The notes under the pieces are model-generated. The model did not search any database. It was given only the letters and a program-made list of their open reading frames with translations, and had not been told where the DNA came from. This document shows, one piece after another, positions 7,156-16,075 of a DNA stretch of 64,000 nt; position 1 is the first letter of the stretch; each line of letters starts with the position of its first letter. Both the position numbers and the translations under genes were made by a program. Where the stretch lies: the NCBI GenBank assembly GCA_024742475.1, contig JANSYI010000002.1:186001-250000 (forward strand), read 5' to 3'. This stretch comes from a bacterium. GTDB taxonomy: Bacteria > Myxococcota_A > Polyangia > Nannocystales > Nannocystaceae.

Positions 7156-8259
7156 TCAGGCCGCGTTCATGCGCCGACGGACCTGCATCAGCTCGTCGCT
7201 CAGCCGCATCATCGGCACCGACCGGCCGTTGAGGATCGCCGTGCGGGCGCCTCGCATCGCCATACCGTAGCGCACGCTCGGCACGCCGCCGTAGCCGTTG
7301 TCGGCGGTGCGTAGCTTCATCACCGTGGTCCACGAACCGACGGCACCGCTGCCCCCCACCGATGACGTGATGAGGTACTTGCCCCGAGGCGTGCGCGCGA
7401 TCGTGTGGCCGCCGGGATACTCGCGCTGCGTGGTGCCGGTGGGCACGTCGGATCTGTACTGCTGGATGATCCGGTACGTCTCGCTGCAGGCCCAGTTGTG
7501 CAGCTGCTGCACGCCCGCGCGACGGTCACTCGCCAGGCCGCGCGCCTGCATGTACTCCTTGAGCAGAGAGACGGCCGACGCGTAGAACGTGAAGCCCGGC
7601 GTGAGCGCGCTGGTGCCCAGCGTCTGGGCGAGGTGCAGCGTCACGCCCCACCGGCCCGGCTCGAGGTTGACGACGGCATGGTTACGCTCGTTGGCGGCCG
7701 GCCGCATGAAGACCGGGTTGGCCCGTGACAACCCGCGGGTCGCGTTGTCGACCGGCGTCCAGAACCCAGCAGCAACGCCGGCCGCCGACGCACCCAGCGG
7801 CAGCCGCAAGACGTCGCGAATCCGCGGCACGCTGACCGACGCGCCCACGCCCACCAGGCCGCCGACCGTCGAGCGGTCCGGGCTCTCGAAGTAGCTGACC
7901 GACCCCTCGAGCGAGATCAGCTTGAACACGTCGATGTTGACCGCGGCCTGGGCACCGCGGAACCATCCGGACCACGCGGAGTGGATGTGCGGGTGGTTGC
8001 CGAAGCCGAAGCCGGTGTAGACCTGCGCCCCGGCGGAGATGTTGAAGTAGGACAGGCCGCCTTGCGGGTAGGCGTAGACCGCGAACTGCTCGTTCCACAG
8101 GTCCCAGACCAGATCCATGCCGCCGCCCGCGGTCGCCGAGCCCAGCTGGCCGGTCGCGCTCGACCCGACCACGATGTACCCCTCGGTCAGAGCGCGCATC
8201 GCGGAGAGGAACGCCGCGTCACAGATGTACTCGAGGGGGGACTTCGTCGGGTCGATCAT
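7156..8259 (-). CDS. Uncharacterised 367-aa protein
   Basis: I do not recognise this protein. There is no N-terminal signal sequence. The middle is rich in Gly and aromatic residues with alternating hydrophobicity (GGMDLVWDLWNEQFAVYAY, SAGAQVYTGFGFGNHPHIHS, GGLVGVGASVSVP), suggesting beta-strands. A helical segment follows (ASAVSLLKEYMQARG), then a C-terminal part with HTIARTPRGKYLITSS and RMNAA at the end. It is long enough and compositionally normal for the genome, so it is very probably a real gene. It lies between an MFS transporter and a DUF4215 lipoprotein on the same strand, with gaps of 34 and 94 bp. Confidence 0.75.
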   Translation of the reverse strand: MIDPTKSPLEYICDAAFLSAMRALTEGYIVVGSSATGQLGSATAGGGMDLVWDLWNEQFAVYAYPQGGLSYFNISAGAQVYTGFGFGNHPHIHSAWSGWFRGAQAAVNIDVFKLISLEGSVSYFESPDRSTVGGLVGVGASVSVPRIRDVLRLPLGASAAGVAAGFWTPVDNATRGLSRANPVFMRPAANERNHAVVNLEPGRWGVTLHLAQTLGTSALTPGFTFYASAVSLLKEYMQARGLASDRRAGVQQLHNWACSETYRIIQQYRSDVPTGTTQREYPGGHTIARTPRGKYLITSSVGGSGAVGSWTTVMKLRTADNGYGGVPSVRYGMAMRGARTAILNGRSVPMMRLSDELMQVRRRMNAA

Positions 8260-8353
8260 GCGCGGGTATCCAGACGTAGGCGGGTCTCCGATATTTCATC
8301 CTATGTAGCCGGTATAGACAAGCCCGGCTCCCGACGCGGATCGCGCCGCGGCC

Positions 8354-9769
8354 TCAGAACACGTCGAAACCGCGCCAGCTCGTGCCGTCGGCGAGGAAGA
8401 CCATGCCGTTGGCGAAGCTCAGCGAGACCTCGGATTCGAACGTGGACGCGGCTTCGAGGGTGGTCGTGTCGACGCGCTGTCCCTGCGGATCCCACGACGA
8501 CAGCACGCCCTCGGCGTACGTCAGGTAGCAGCCCTGGCCGAACGCGAGGCTGCGCGTGGACGGGAAGTCGAGCTCGCCGGCCCCGGTCCCGTAGCCCGAC
8601 AGCGCCACTCCGCCGACGAACGTCCCGTCGGCGCCCCACTGGAGCACCGCGCCCTGCGACAGCGCGATGAACACGTCGGCCTCGTCGTCCCAGACCACCG
8701 CCGCGGCCTGGGCGAGCGCGGGGTCGGAGGGGGCGAGGGTGGCATCGAAAGAGAACACCCCGGGCATGTCCATCACGAGCACATCGTCGTCATCGAACGC
8801 GCGCGCGCGCAGCGGTGACGTGCCATCGCCTTGCGCAAAGATCGACCGGAAGTCGACCCCGGGCTCGAAGCTCGCTTGCACCGTACCGTCCTCGGCGTAC
8901 TGCACGGCGCGCGTCCCCGCCGCGGACCCGCCGCTGACGGCCCAGTAGTCGGTGCCGTCCCATGCAATGGACACCGCCGCGGGGGCGAGGTCGCCCAGCG
9001 CGAACGTGACCTGCGGGTCGAACATTTCGGCGGCGAACGCCGGGCACGAGATGAGGCACGCGTCGGTGCATCCGGGACCGCCTTCGCACTCCTCACCCGC
9101 CGCGGCGTTGATCGTCCCGTCGCCGCACTCCGCGGCGGAGCAGTCCGCGTCGCAGGTCTTCGAGGGGCCGGCGTCGTCGCACGTCTCCCCCGCGTCTTCG
9201 TTGGTCACGCCGTCACCGCACTCGACCGCGGTGCAGTCGTCGTCGCACGTCTGGGTCTGCGCGCCGTCGTCACACGTCTCCCCCGCGGCCTCGTTGATCT
9301 GCCCGTCACCGCAGGCCGCCGCGGTGCAGTCGGCGTTGCACGACTCCGACTCGGCCCCGTCGTCACACGACTCGCCCGCAGCCTCGTTATGCACGCCGTC
9401 GCCGCACTCGCTGATCGTGCAGTCCACGTTGCAGCGCGCCGACTCCCCGCGGTCGTCGCACGCCTCGTCGCCCTCGACGACGCCGTCACCACAGACGGGT
9501 CCGCCGGTGTCCGTGTCCGTGTCCGTGTCCGTGCTCGTCGCGGTCCCCGACGACGAGCTCGAGTCTTCCCCGGTCTGCGTGGTGCTCGTCGTGCTCCCAT
9601 CGTCGGTGGTCACCGACGCGGTGCCCGTGCTCGCCTCGCCGCTGCTCGTGCTCGCGTCCCCCGTCGAGGTGGACCCCTCGTCGGTCTCCGCCTCCGCGGG
9701 CGCGAAGTCCCCGCACGCGCCCAGCAAGAGTCCGGCGATCAGCGTCAGTCCAGCAGCCTCGGTCTTCAC
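8354..9769 (-). CDS. DUF4215-type Cys-rich repeat lipoprotein
   Basis: A 471-aa product from GTG 9769 ([19 protein letters not shown], lipobox Cys19); an in-frame TTG at 9805 is less likely. After an S/T/D/G linker come five tandem Cys-rich modules of about 33 aa (CGDG-x-x-N/E-x-x-E-x-CDDG then C-x-x-x-C), the DUF4215 type known from myxobacterial surface proteins. The C-terminal ~220 aa look like propeller blades ([44 protein letters not shown]). Likely a surface lipoprotein; ligand unknown. The TDTDTDTDT part of the linker is a GTGTCC microsatellite at 9507-9530. Confidence 0.85.
   Translation of the reverse strand: MKTEAAGLTLIAGLLLGACGDFAPAEAETDEGSTSTGDASTSSGEASTGTASVTTDDGSTTSTTQTGEDSSSSSGTATSTDTDTDTDTGGPVCGDGVVEGDEACDDRGESARCNVDCTISECGDGVHNEAAGESCDDGAESESCNADCTAAACGDGQINEAAGETCDDGAQTQTCDDDCTAVECGDGVTNEDAGETCDDAGPSKTCDADCSAAECGDGTINAAAGEECEGGPGCTDACLISCPAFAAEMFDPQVTFALGDLAPAAVSIAWDGTDYWAVSGGSAAGTRAVQYAEDGTVQASFEPGVDFRSIFAQGDGTSPLRARAFDDDDVLVMDMPGVFSFDATLAPSDPALAQAAAVVWDDEADVFIALSQGAVLQWGADGTFVGGVALSGYGTGAGELDFPSTRSLAFGQGCYLTYAEGVLSSWDPQGQRVDTTTLEAASTFESEVSLSFANGMVFLADGTSWRGFDVF
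9507..9530. repeat. Hexanucleotide microsatellite GTGTCC x4
   Basis: Four perfect copies of GTGTCC encode the Thr-Asp run in the linker of the DUF4215 lipoprotein. Slippage would change linker length in two-residue steps without a frameshift. Confidence 0.9.
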
Positions 9770-9831
9770 GAGCCGAACGATTCCAGAGCCCCGCCCCGGC
9801 CGCAATGGTCTTGGGCACGGCGCCTACGAGG

Positions 9832-10659
9832 CTACTGCGCCGCCTTCGGCGTCTTCTTCGCCTTGCGCTTCTTCGGCTTGCGCTTGGGCACGTTGGGCCG
9901 GAAGCAGATGAAGGACATGTCGTCGGTCTTGCTCGGCGGTCCGGCGCCCGGCCGCATGCGCGCGGCGACCAGCTCGGCCAGGCGGTCGCAGGCGGTGCCG
10001 AGGTTGCGCACGCGAATGAAGTCGAGGATCTCGTGCTCGAACACGTTGTCGAACATGCCGTCGCTTCCCATCACCAGCGTGTCGCTGCGTCCGGCGGCCA
10101 CGCGAGGACACACCTCGAGCCGCATCGCGTCGATGCCGATCGCGCTGCTGAGGAGGTGGCGGTACTCGTGCAGCAGCGCCTCGTCCGGCGACAGGGCGCC
10201 CGCGGCAGCGAGGTACCCCACCGGCGACTGGGCGGTCGTCCGCATCTTGATGCGGCCCCGCGTGTTGAGCAGCATCGCCTCGGAGTCGCCCACGTTGAAC
10301 AACCGAACGCCATCGCGGGTGATGAGCGCGGCCACCATCGTCGTGGCTCCCGCGCCTCGCTTGCCCTTGGTGCGGACCTGGGCGGCGTCATAGGCCTCGA
10401 CCACGTGCGCAGGCCGGGCGGACCCCTCGGCGATGTGCTCGGCGAGCGTCTCGACCGCCACCTTCGACGCGCGCGCCCCCCCGCGCTGACCGCCCATCCC
10501 GTCGGCGACGGCGAGCAGCAGCGCGTCGGGACCGCAGTCGAGCACCGCCGCTGCGTCCTCGCCCGCTCTGCCCGGTGGTCGGTCGGGACCCGAGGCCATG
10601 CGCACGACCACCGAGCCCAGCGGATGATCGAACTCGACCTCGACCGGGTCCTTGATCAT
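9832..10659 (-). CDS. PP2C/PPM-family Ser/Thr phosphatase
   Basis: A 275-aa product from ATG 10659. The open frame extends upstream to 10785, but the PPM core begins in this region. Motifs: GEDAAAVL (about 33-40), the metal-binding VADGMGGQRGG (about 51-61), FNVGDSEAMLL, PDEALLHEY and GSDGMFDNV. These are the Asp residues that hold two Mn/Mg ions in bacterial PP2C enzymes such as Stp/PstP. It would dephosphorylate Ser/Thr-phosphorylated proteins; the kinase-TPR protein at 25545 is a possible opposing enzyme, though not adjacent. A Lys/Arg-rich tail (KRKPKKRKAKKTPKAAQ) is unusual and could bind nucleic acid or membrane. Confidence 0.88.
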   Translation of the reverse strand: MIKDPVEVEFDHPLGSVVVRMASGPDRPPGRAGEDAAAVLDCGPDALLLAVADGMGGQRGGARASKVAVETLAEHIAEGSARPAHVVEAYDAAQVRTKGKRGAGATTMVAALITRDGVRLFNVGDSEAMLLNTRGRIKMRTTAQSPVGYLAAAGALSPDEALLHEYRHLLSSAIGIDAMRLEVCPRVAAGRSDTLVMGSDGMFDNVFEHEILDFIRVRNLGTACDRLAELVAARMRPGAGPPSKTDDMSFICFRPNVPKRKPKKRKAKKTPKAAQ

Positions 10660-10772
10660 GGACCAACACTCACGGAGCACGGAGCGTTCGGCATCGGCCT
10701 CGGGCACGCCGCAAGCGTACGCAAACGGCGCTCCGGGCGACAGGTCAAGATGATGTCGGCGCCGATTGCCGC

Positions 10773-11804
10773 TCAGCGGGGACAATCGAGCGTTTCGACG
10801 GGGTGTGCCTGGAGAACGGCCTCGAGCGACGCTTCGGTGAGCGCGGCCGCGTCCTCGACGGGCACGCCGAAGCCCACGTGGATGTGACCGCCCGCGACCG
10901 CGTGCGGCGTCGACTCGGCGTAGGCGATCCCGTGCAACCCGAGGAAGCCCGAGAGGTAGCTGCCGCTCGTGCCCTGCTCAATCTCCACCGAGGTCACCCC
11001 GAGCGCGTTCGCAGCGTCCTCGATCGCCGCCATCGGCAGCAGGCTGGCCGCGCGCTCGACCCGGTGGTCGTTCATCGCCGCCCAGCTCCGGGCATCGACG
11101 CTGTCCTGCGTCGGGCGGGTCTGCTCCCCGAAGCCATCGGAGATCCAATCGAGCGCCGGGTCGTCCCCGCCGCCCACACCGTGTCCACCTTCGACCGCTT
11201 CGATCTCCCAGCCGATCGCTCCGCCGCGGCTGAACGTGACGACGGCGTGGGGCTCGAGCGCGTCGACGATGGCCCAGAAGTCGGCGGAGGTGTCCTGGTA
11301 GTCCACCTGCAGATCGCCCTGCCCCACCGAGCCCGGCGAGCCGATCGGGTCGTTCGTCGGGTCGCCATCGGGCGGAAACTCGGGAAAGAACGCGTACACG
11401 TCGTAGCCCAAGCCCCGCCAGTTCTCGCCGACCCAACCGTTGGGGTTGTGCTCGGGCTGGGCGCTGAACGCCCGGAGCATCTCGTTGGTCGGCGGCCAGT
11501 ACCCCATCAGCACCGCCGTCTTGACGCACGTCGCGCTGCCCGACGAACCCCCGCTGCTGCTCGAGTTCGTCCCGCCCGTGCTGGTCCCACCGCCCGAGCT
11601 CGACGCGACCTCCGACCCGCTGGCGCTGCTCGAGGTCTGGGTCGACGCGAACCCTGTCGTCGTCCCCGCCGGATCATCGGTCTTGGGCGCGCCCGTCTCC
11701 CCTGCGGGCTCCTGCGCGGACGGCGAAGTCGCGCCGCACCCCCACAGCGCGCACGCAGCCGCCACCGAGGCCGCGTTGCGCCGTTTGCAATTGAGGTAGG
11801 ACAC
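10773..11804 (-). CDS. Peptidase C15 (pyroglutamyl-peptidase)-like lipoprotein, Cys-to-Ser
   Basis: A 343-aa product from GTG 11804. The signal peptide has lipobox ALWGC (Cys23), with an S/T/G linker to about 91. The domain at 95-343 resembles pyroglutamyl peptidase I: NPNGWVGENWRGLGYDV (120-136, cf. NPSxxxxxxL), VTFSRGGAIGWEIE (189-202, region of the catalytic Glu), TSGSYLSGFLGLHGIAYAE (279-297, cf. AGTYVCNHLxYGLM) and GGHIHVGFG (305-313, cf. catalytic FIHVP). His309 is kept, but the nucleophile position of the AGTYVCN motif is Ser285. It is either an inactive binding protein or a Ser variant. C15 enzymes are normally cytosolic, so lipidation is unusual. Confidence 0.65.
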   Translation of the reverse strand: MSYLNCKRRNAASVAAACALWGCGATSPSAQEPAGETGAPKTDDPAGTTTGFASTQTSSSASGSEVASSSGGGTSTGGTNSSSSGGSSGSATCVKTAVLMGYWPPTNEMLRAFSAQPEHNPNGWVGENWRGLGYDVYAFFPEFPPDGDPTNDPIGSPGSVGQGDLQVDYQDTSADFWAIVDALEPHAVVTFSRGGAIGWEIEAVEGGHGVGGGDDPALDWISDGFGEQTRPTQDSVDARSWAAMNDHRVERAASLLPMAAIEDAANALGVTSVEIEQGTSGSYLSGFLGLHGIAYAESTPHAVAGGHIHVGFGVPVEDAAALTEASLEAVLQAHPVETLDCPR

Positions 11805-11873
11805 GGTGCGACATGTTGGATCGCCGCGCGACTGGTTGTCCACCGCAGGCCCAACCGCTGTAAGCTCCGCTCG

Positions 11874-12974
11874 GTGGGCCGATCTGCCGAAGACGACCGC
11901 GACGTGCTCGCGCTGCCGATGCAGCGCCCACGCCGTCCCGTGCCCGGCAGTGGCACACCCGCGCGCGTCCACCCTCCGAGCTTCGACCCCGACGCGGCGC
12001 GCAAGGCATGGCGCCAGGTCGCTCGCGTTCGCGGCGGTGGACCCGGGCTCGGCGTCGATGCTCCGAGGCGGCCCATCGTCCCCGCGCTGATGGGTGTCCT
12101 CCTCGCGCTGGGCGTGGTGTGGGGCGTCGTGTCGCTCTCGGACGAGCCCCCATCCGACGTCGCGCCGCCGCAGGTGGCCGCCGTGGTGTCCGAGGCGTCC
12201 GCGCCCGAATCGCCCACGCCCGAGCCGCCCACCGGCGAGGCCGCGCCCGTGATCGCCGACGCCACCGCGGTCCCCATGCCTGCGTCGAGCATCGGTCGGT
12301 TCCAGCCGGCGCACCCTCCGGCCGCGCGCGCCCGCATGGCGCCTCCGGCCACCGAGGATTCGACGCAGCAGGCCGCGCCCCGCCGACCCGCTGCACCCAA
12401 GAAGACGAGCGCAAGCTGGCGCTCGTCGATTCCCATGCCTAGCGAGCCGAGCGAGGCAAACCAGCCAAGCGCGCCCGCCCAGCCCAGCGCGCCCGCTCTG
12501 GACGCGCCAACGCCCTCGGCCCCGCCGCTGGTCCGTCGCGGGCCCCCCGTATCGCCCGAGAGCCCACCCGCCGGCGTCGCCGCGCTGCGCAAGCTCCCCA
12601 AGAGCTCCCGCGACCGCCCCCCGCTCGAAGGGGTCGGCGTCAGCGGCATTCACGTCGACCGGCTCGATCTCGGGTCGGCGTACGACGACGGCGTCTGCCA
12701 GGGCAGCAACCGCAGCTACTCGGAGGCCGCGGTCAAAGCCGTCAACGTCTGCTTTCGCGTCGTGCACCGCCGCCAAACCGAGCGCGTCCTGGTCAAGTGG
12801 AGCAAGAACGGGCGCTTGGTCCGGCGCGCGTGGATCGTCATCCCCGCAGCCCACGCCTACCGCACGCGCGCGGGGCTCCGCCTCCGCGACTCCCACGTGG
12901 GGAAGTGGACGGTCACCGTGGAGAGCACCGACGGAGTGGTCCTCGCAAGCGGCGATTTCAAGGTCACACCGTGA
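11874..12974 (+). CDS. Membrane-anchored DUF2914-domain protein
   Basis: A 366-aa product from GTG 11874 (TAAGCT 7 nt upstream; ATG 11919 is the alternative). A cytosolic N-terminus of about 65 aa is followed by one membrane segment (VPALMGVLLALGVVWGVVSL), a long Pro/Ala/Ser-rich region (about 95-250) and a C-terminal domain of about 110 aa. That domain has the DUF2914 pattern: GVGVSGIHVDRLDLG, VNVCFRVVHRR, VLVKWSKNGRLV, YRTRAGLRL and GKWTVTVESTDGVVL-x4-F-V. DUF2914 domains are uncharacterised Ig-like envelope modules. It is divergent from the C15-like lipoprotein gene, with 69 bp between starts. Confidence 0.8.
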   Translation: MGRSAEDDRDVLALPMQRPRRPVPGSGTPARVHPPSFDPDAARKAWRQVARVRGGGPGLGVDAPRRPIVPALMGVLLALGVVWGVVSLSDEPPSDVAPPQVAAVVSEASAPESPTPEPPTGEAAPVIADATAVPMPASSIGRFQPAHPPAARARMAPPATEDSTQQAAPRRPAAPKKTSASWRSSIPMPSEPSEANQPSAPAQPSAPALDAPTPSAPPLVRRGPPVSPESPPAGVAALRKLPKSSRDRPPLEGVGVSGIHVDRLDLGSAYDDGVCQGSNRSYSEAAVKAVNVCFRVVHRRQTERVLVKWSKNGRLVRRAWIVIPAAHAYRTRAGLRLRDSHVGKWTVTVESTDGVVLASGDFKVTP

Positions 12975-13048
12975 TGTTTCGGCCGTTTGACCGACCGCGC
13001 CCGCACTCGTAGTCTCCCGTCCCACGCTCCGCCGGAGCGCCTCCGACC

Positions 13049-15001
13049 ATGCGGCTTGCAGCCCCAACGAAACGCCTCCTCCTCCGTGGGGTGGGCACCC
13101 TCGCTCTCGCCGCGACGGCGCTCGGAGCCACCGCGTGCGGCAAGGCTCCCAACACCGACACCGACGTGTTGGTGCTCGGCTTCGACGGCATGGATCCCAA
13201 GTTCGTGCGTCGCCACGCCGACCGCCTGCCCAACCTCATGCGGCTGGCCGAACAAGGCGGCTTCACCGAGCTCGAGACCGTCATGCCGCCGCAGTCGCCG
13301 GTGGCCTGGTCGACCGTCATCACCGGCATGACCCCCGGCGGCCACGGCGTCTTCGACTTCGTGCATCGGCACCCCGAGGACGTCACCCCGTTCAGCTCGA
13401 TGGCCGAGGCCATCCCACCCGAGTACACGCTCGAGGTCGGCGACGTCGTCATCCCGCTCTCGGGCGGCGAGACGATCCCGCTGCGCAAGGGCGAGGCGTT
13501 CTGGCAGAAGCTCGACGGCGCCAACATCCCGGTGACCATGATGAAGATGCCCACCGACTTCCCGCCGCTGCCCGCGAGCAACGGCGCGGTCTCGGGCATG
13601 GGCACCCCCGACATGCTCGGGTCGTTCGGCACCTTTCAGTTCTTCACCGACGACCCCGCCGAGTACGTCAAGGAAGAGGTCTCCGGAGGCGAGATCTACC
13701 GCGTCGACGTCATCGGCGACCACGTCTCCACCGCCCTGTACGGCCCGGTCAACACCTTCTACAAGGACGAGCCCCGCACCGAGGCCGCCATCGAGATCGA
13801 CGTCGACCGCAGCCGCCGCACGGCGCGGATCGAGATCGGCGAAGACGTCATGGTCCTGCAAGAGGGCGACTGGAGCGAGTGGGTCGAGGTCGACTTCGAG
13901 CTCGTCCCCTACATGCTCTCGGCCAGCGGCATCGTCCGCTTCTTCCTCAAAGAGGCCTATCCCAACTTCAAGCTCTACGCGAGCCCGATCAACATCAACC
14001 CCAAGAAGCAAGAGGTCCCGATCAGCGAGCCGCACGAGTTCGGCGAAGAGATCGCCAACGAAGTGGGCCTCTTCTACACCCAGGGGATGGCCGAGGAGAC
14101 CAAGGCGCTCTCGGCCCACATGATCTCCCGCAAGGACTTCATCGAGCAGGCGCACATCGTCTTCACCGAAGAGATCGACGTCTATCACCACCTGCTGGAC
14201 AAGTACAAAGAGCGCGGCGGTGGGTTCATGTTCTACTACTTCTCCACCACCGACCAAGCCGCCCACATGCTCTGGGGCGACTACGAAGAAGACCTCATCC
14301 CGTACTACGAGCGCGCGGACGAGGTGGTCGGTCACACGCTCGACACCATCGACGACGACACCACGCTGATGATCATCAGCGACCACGGGTTTCAGCGCTT
14401 CGACCGCGAGGTCCACCTCAACCGCTGGCTCATGGACGAAGGCTTCCTCGCCCTCGACGACCCGGCCAACGCGGGTCCCACCCCCGGCTTCGTGCACGTC
14501 GACTGGGAAAACACCCAGCTGTACGCCATGGGCCTCAACGGCCTGTACGTCAACCTCGAGGGCCGCGAAGACCAGGGCAGCGTCAGCGAAGACGAGATCG
14601 AAGCGATCGAGGCCGAGCTCGAGAAGAAGCTGCTCGCGTGGGTCGACCCCGAGAACGGCAAGAACGTCGTGCTCAAGCTCTACCGCACCGACGAGATGTT
14701 CGAAGACGGCACGCAGATGGAGTTCGCGCCCGACTACCTCGTCGGCTTCGCGCCCCCGTTCCGCATGTCGCCCGCTACCGGCCTGGGCGCGGTCCCCTAC
14801 ACCCAGATCAACGACAACCCCGACGAGTGGATCGGCGACCACTGCATGGCGCACGAGACCGTCCCGGGGGTCCTGTTCTCCAACCGCAAGATCACCGGCG
14901 AGAAGCCGCGCCTGCACGACGTGCCGGTCAGCGTCCTTCACGCCTTCGGACTCGAAAAGCCGGCGCACATGGTCGGCCAAAACGTCATCCAGTCTCGCTA
15001 G
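13049..15001 (+). CDS. Alkaline-phosphatase-superfamily phosphodiesterase lipoprotein
   Basis: A 650-aa product from ATG 13049. Signal peptide with a lipobox around GATAC (Cys near 30). Core of the type I phosphodiesterase/nucleotide pyrophosphatase fold: VLVLGFDGMDPKFVRR (metal Asp, about 44-50), PPQSPVAWSTVITGM (nucleophile region, about 85-98), MGTPDMLGSFGTF, FYYFSTTDQAAHMLWGDY (metal Asp/His, about 390-410), LMIISDHGFQRF (metal Asp-His) and HETVPGVLFSNRK near the end. It would hydrolyse phosphate esters or diesters in the periplasm; the substrate is unknown. The next two genes follow at 23 and 25 bp, so it probably heads an operon. A paralogue's C-terminus lies at 2-142. Confidence 0.88.
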   Translation: MRLAAPTKRLLLRGVGTLALAATALGATACGKAPNTDTDVLVLGFDGMDPKFVRRHADRLPNLMRLAEQGGFTELETVMPPQSPVAWSTVITGMTPGGHGVFDFVHRHPEDVTPFSSMAEAIPPEYTLEVGDVVIPLSGGETIPLRKGEAFWQKLDGANIPVTMMKMPTDFPPLPASNGAVSGMGTPDMLGSFGTFQFFTDDPAEYVKEEVSGGEIYRVDVIGDHVSTALYGPVNTFYKDEPRTEAAIEIDVDRSRRTARIEIGEDVMVLQEGDWSEWVEVDFELVPYMLSASGIVRFFLKEAYPNFKLYASPININPKKQEVPISEPHEFGEEIANEVGLFYTQGMAEETKALSAHMISRKDFIEQAHIVFTEEIDVYHHLLDKYKERGGGFMFYYFSTTDQAAHMLWGDYEEDLIPYYERADEVVGHTLDTIDDDTTLMIISDHGFQRFDREVHLNRWLMDEGFLALDDPANAGPTPGFVHVDWENTQLYAMGLNGLYVNLEGREDQGSVSEDEIEAIEAELEKKLLAWVDPENGKNVVLKLYRTDEMFEDGTQMEFAPDYLVGFAPPFRMSPATGLGAVPYTQINDNPDEWIGDHCMAHETVPGVLFSNRKITGEKPRLHDVPVSVLHAFGLEKPAHMVGQNVIQSR

Positions 15002-15024
15002 ATCCGCTCAACCAAGGTTCAGTC

Positions 15025-15210
15025 ATGCCCGCCGTCAAGCTCGAGAAAGCCATCTACACCCGTCTGAAGAAGTGCGCCGAAGTGGCCGGTTACTCGTCCA
15101 CCGACGAGTTCATCGTGCACGTGCTCGAAAAAGAGATGTCCAAGCTCGAGGACGCCGAGAGCGACGAGGACATCGCGGCCAAGCTCCAGGGCCTCGGCTA
15201 CATCGACTAG
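15025..15210 (+). CDS. 61-aa ribbon-helix-helix-like protein
   Basis: From ATG 15025. The sequence VKLEKAIYTRLKKCAEVAGY-x-STDEFIVHVLEKEM has the strand-helix-helix pattern of ribbon-helix-helix (CopG/MetJ-like) DNA-binding proteins. An acidic tail follows and the protein ends KLQGLGYID. The LxxLGYI ending recalls the L-R-x-L-G-Y tail common at the ends of sulfatase/alkaline-phosphatase-superfamily proteins, and a similar LESLGYIG occurs in the arylsulfotransferase-like protein at 32268. It sits 23 bp after the phosphodiesterase gene and 25 bp before the membrane-protein gene, so it is clearly part of that cassette. It may be a regulator or a small partner subunit. Confidence 0.8.
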   Translation: MPAVKLEKAIYTRLKKCAEVAGYSSTDEFIVHVLEKEMSKLEDAESDEDIAAKLQGLGYID

Positions 15211-15235
15211 TCGCGCCAGAGGTCTCGAGAAGCCC

Positions 15236-16072
15236 ATGGATGCACTCATCAACGGCGTAGGGTCGCTGTTTGGCGCCCTCTTCGACGGACTGATGGTGCC
15301 GCTTTCGGCGCTGTCGCTCGGGTGGAGTCTCGCGATCATCTCCACCCTCATGGGTGCAGTCATGCTCGTGGTCTTCAAGTACACGGGCGACCCCGATCTC
15401 CTCTATACGTCCATCAAGAGGATGCAGGCGTACATGATGGAGATGCGCCTGTTCGACCGCGAGCCCAAGCTGGTCTTCAAGGCCATGGGCAACCTCTTCT
15501 GGTGGAACTTCAAGAGCATCATCGCGCTGCTCGGGCCCATGCTGTGGGTCACCGTGCCGATGCTCCTGCTGTTCTTCCAGATGGAGCACTACTACGGCAT
15601 GCGCCCCATCGAGCCCGGTGAGAGCGCGATCGTCACGGTCAAGTTCAACAGCCCCGACGACATCGACGCGGTGAAACTCGAGTCGGGCAGCGGCGCGCAG
15701 GTCGAGACCGATGCCGTGCTCTCGCGAGGCCGCGCGATGGCCAGCTGGCGCGTCCAGGGGGTCGAAGAGGGCCACCACACCCTGCTGCTCACCGTCGGCG
15801 AGCAGTCGTACGAGAAGTCCCTCGACGTCGGCACCGAGCGCGTCCGCGTCAGCAAGCGCCGCGCTCTGGCGGGTCCCGACGCGCTCGTCTACCCCGTCGA
15901 GCCACGGCTCGAAGCCGGGCCCGTCGCGTGGATCGACATCCGCTACCCCACCACCGACACCCCGTGGCTGGGCACCGAAATGCACTGGCTGCTGTGGCTG
16001 GTGATCGTCTCGCTCGTCGGCGCGCTGGTGGTGCGCTGGGTCGTCAACCTTTGGCGACCCCACACGCTGTAG
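15236..16072 (+). CDS. DUF106/EMC3-like membrane protein (YidC-superfamily-like)
   Basis: A 278-aa product from ATG 15236. N-terminal membrane helix (LGWSLAIISTLMGAVMLVVF), then a cytosolic helical segment (DPDLLYTSIKRMQAYMMEM), a second membrane stretch (IIALLGPMLWVTVPMLLLFF) followed by MEHYYGMRPI. A soluble domain of about 120 aa comes next (ESAIVTVKF to AWIDIRYP), then a C-terminal helix (WLLWLVIVSLVGALVVRW). The hydrophobic N-terminal half with its basic coiled insertion is the layout of DUF106/EMC3/TMCO1 proteins, distant relatives of the YidC insertase; that assignment is by pattern only. Third gene of the phosphodiesterase cassette. Confidence 0.75.
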   Translation: MDALINGVGSLFGALFDGLMVPLSALSLGWSLAIISTLMGAVMLVVFKYTGDPDLLYTSIKRMQAYMMEMRLFDREPKLVFKAMGNLFWWNFKSIIALLGPMLWVTVPMLLLFFQMEHYYGMRPIEPGESAIVTVKFNSPDDIDAVKLESGSGAQVETDAVLSRGRAMASWRVQGVEEGHHTLLLTVGEQSYEKSLDVGTERVRVSKRRALAGPDALVYPVEPRLEAGPVAWIDIRYPTTDTPWLGTEMHWLLWLVIVSLVGALVVRWVVNLWRPHTL

Positions 16073-16075
16073 CGG

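Noticed and set aside
9832..10785. GTG/other start at 10785 for the PP2C phosphatase
   Set aside because: The extra 42 residues (HHLDLSP, FAYACGV) have no place in PPM folds, and ATG 10659 lies just before the core.
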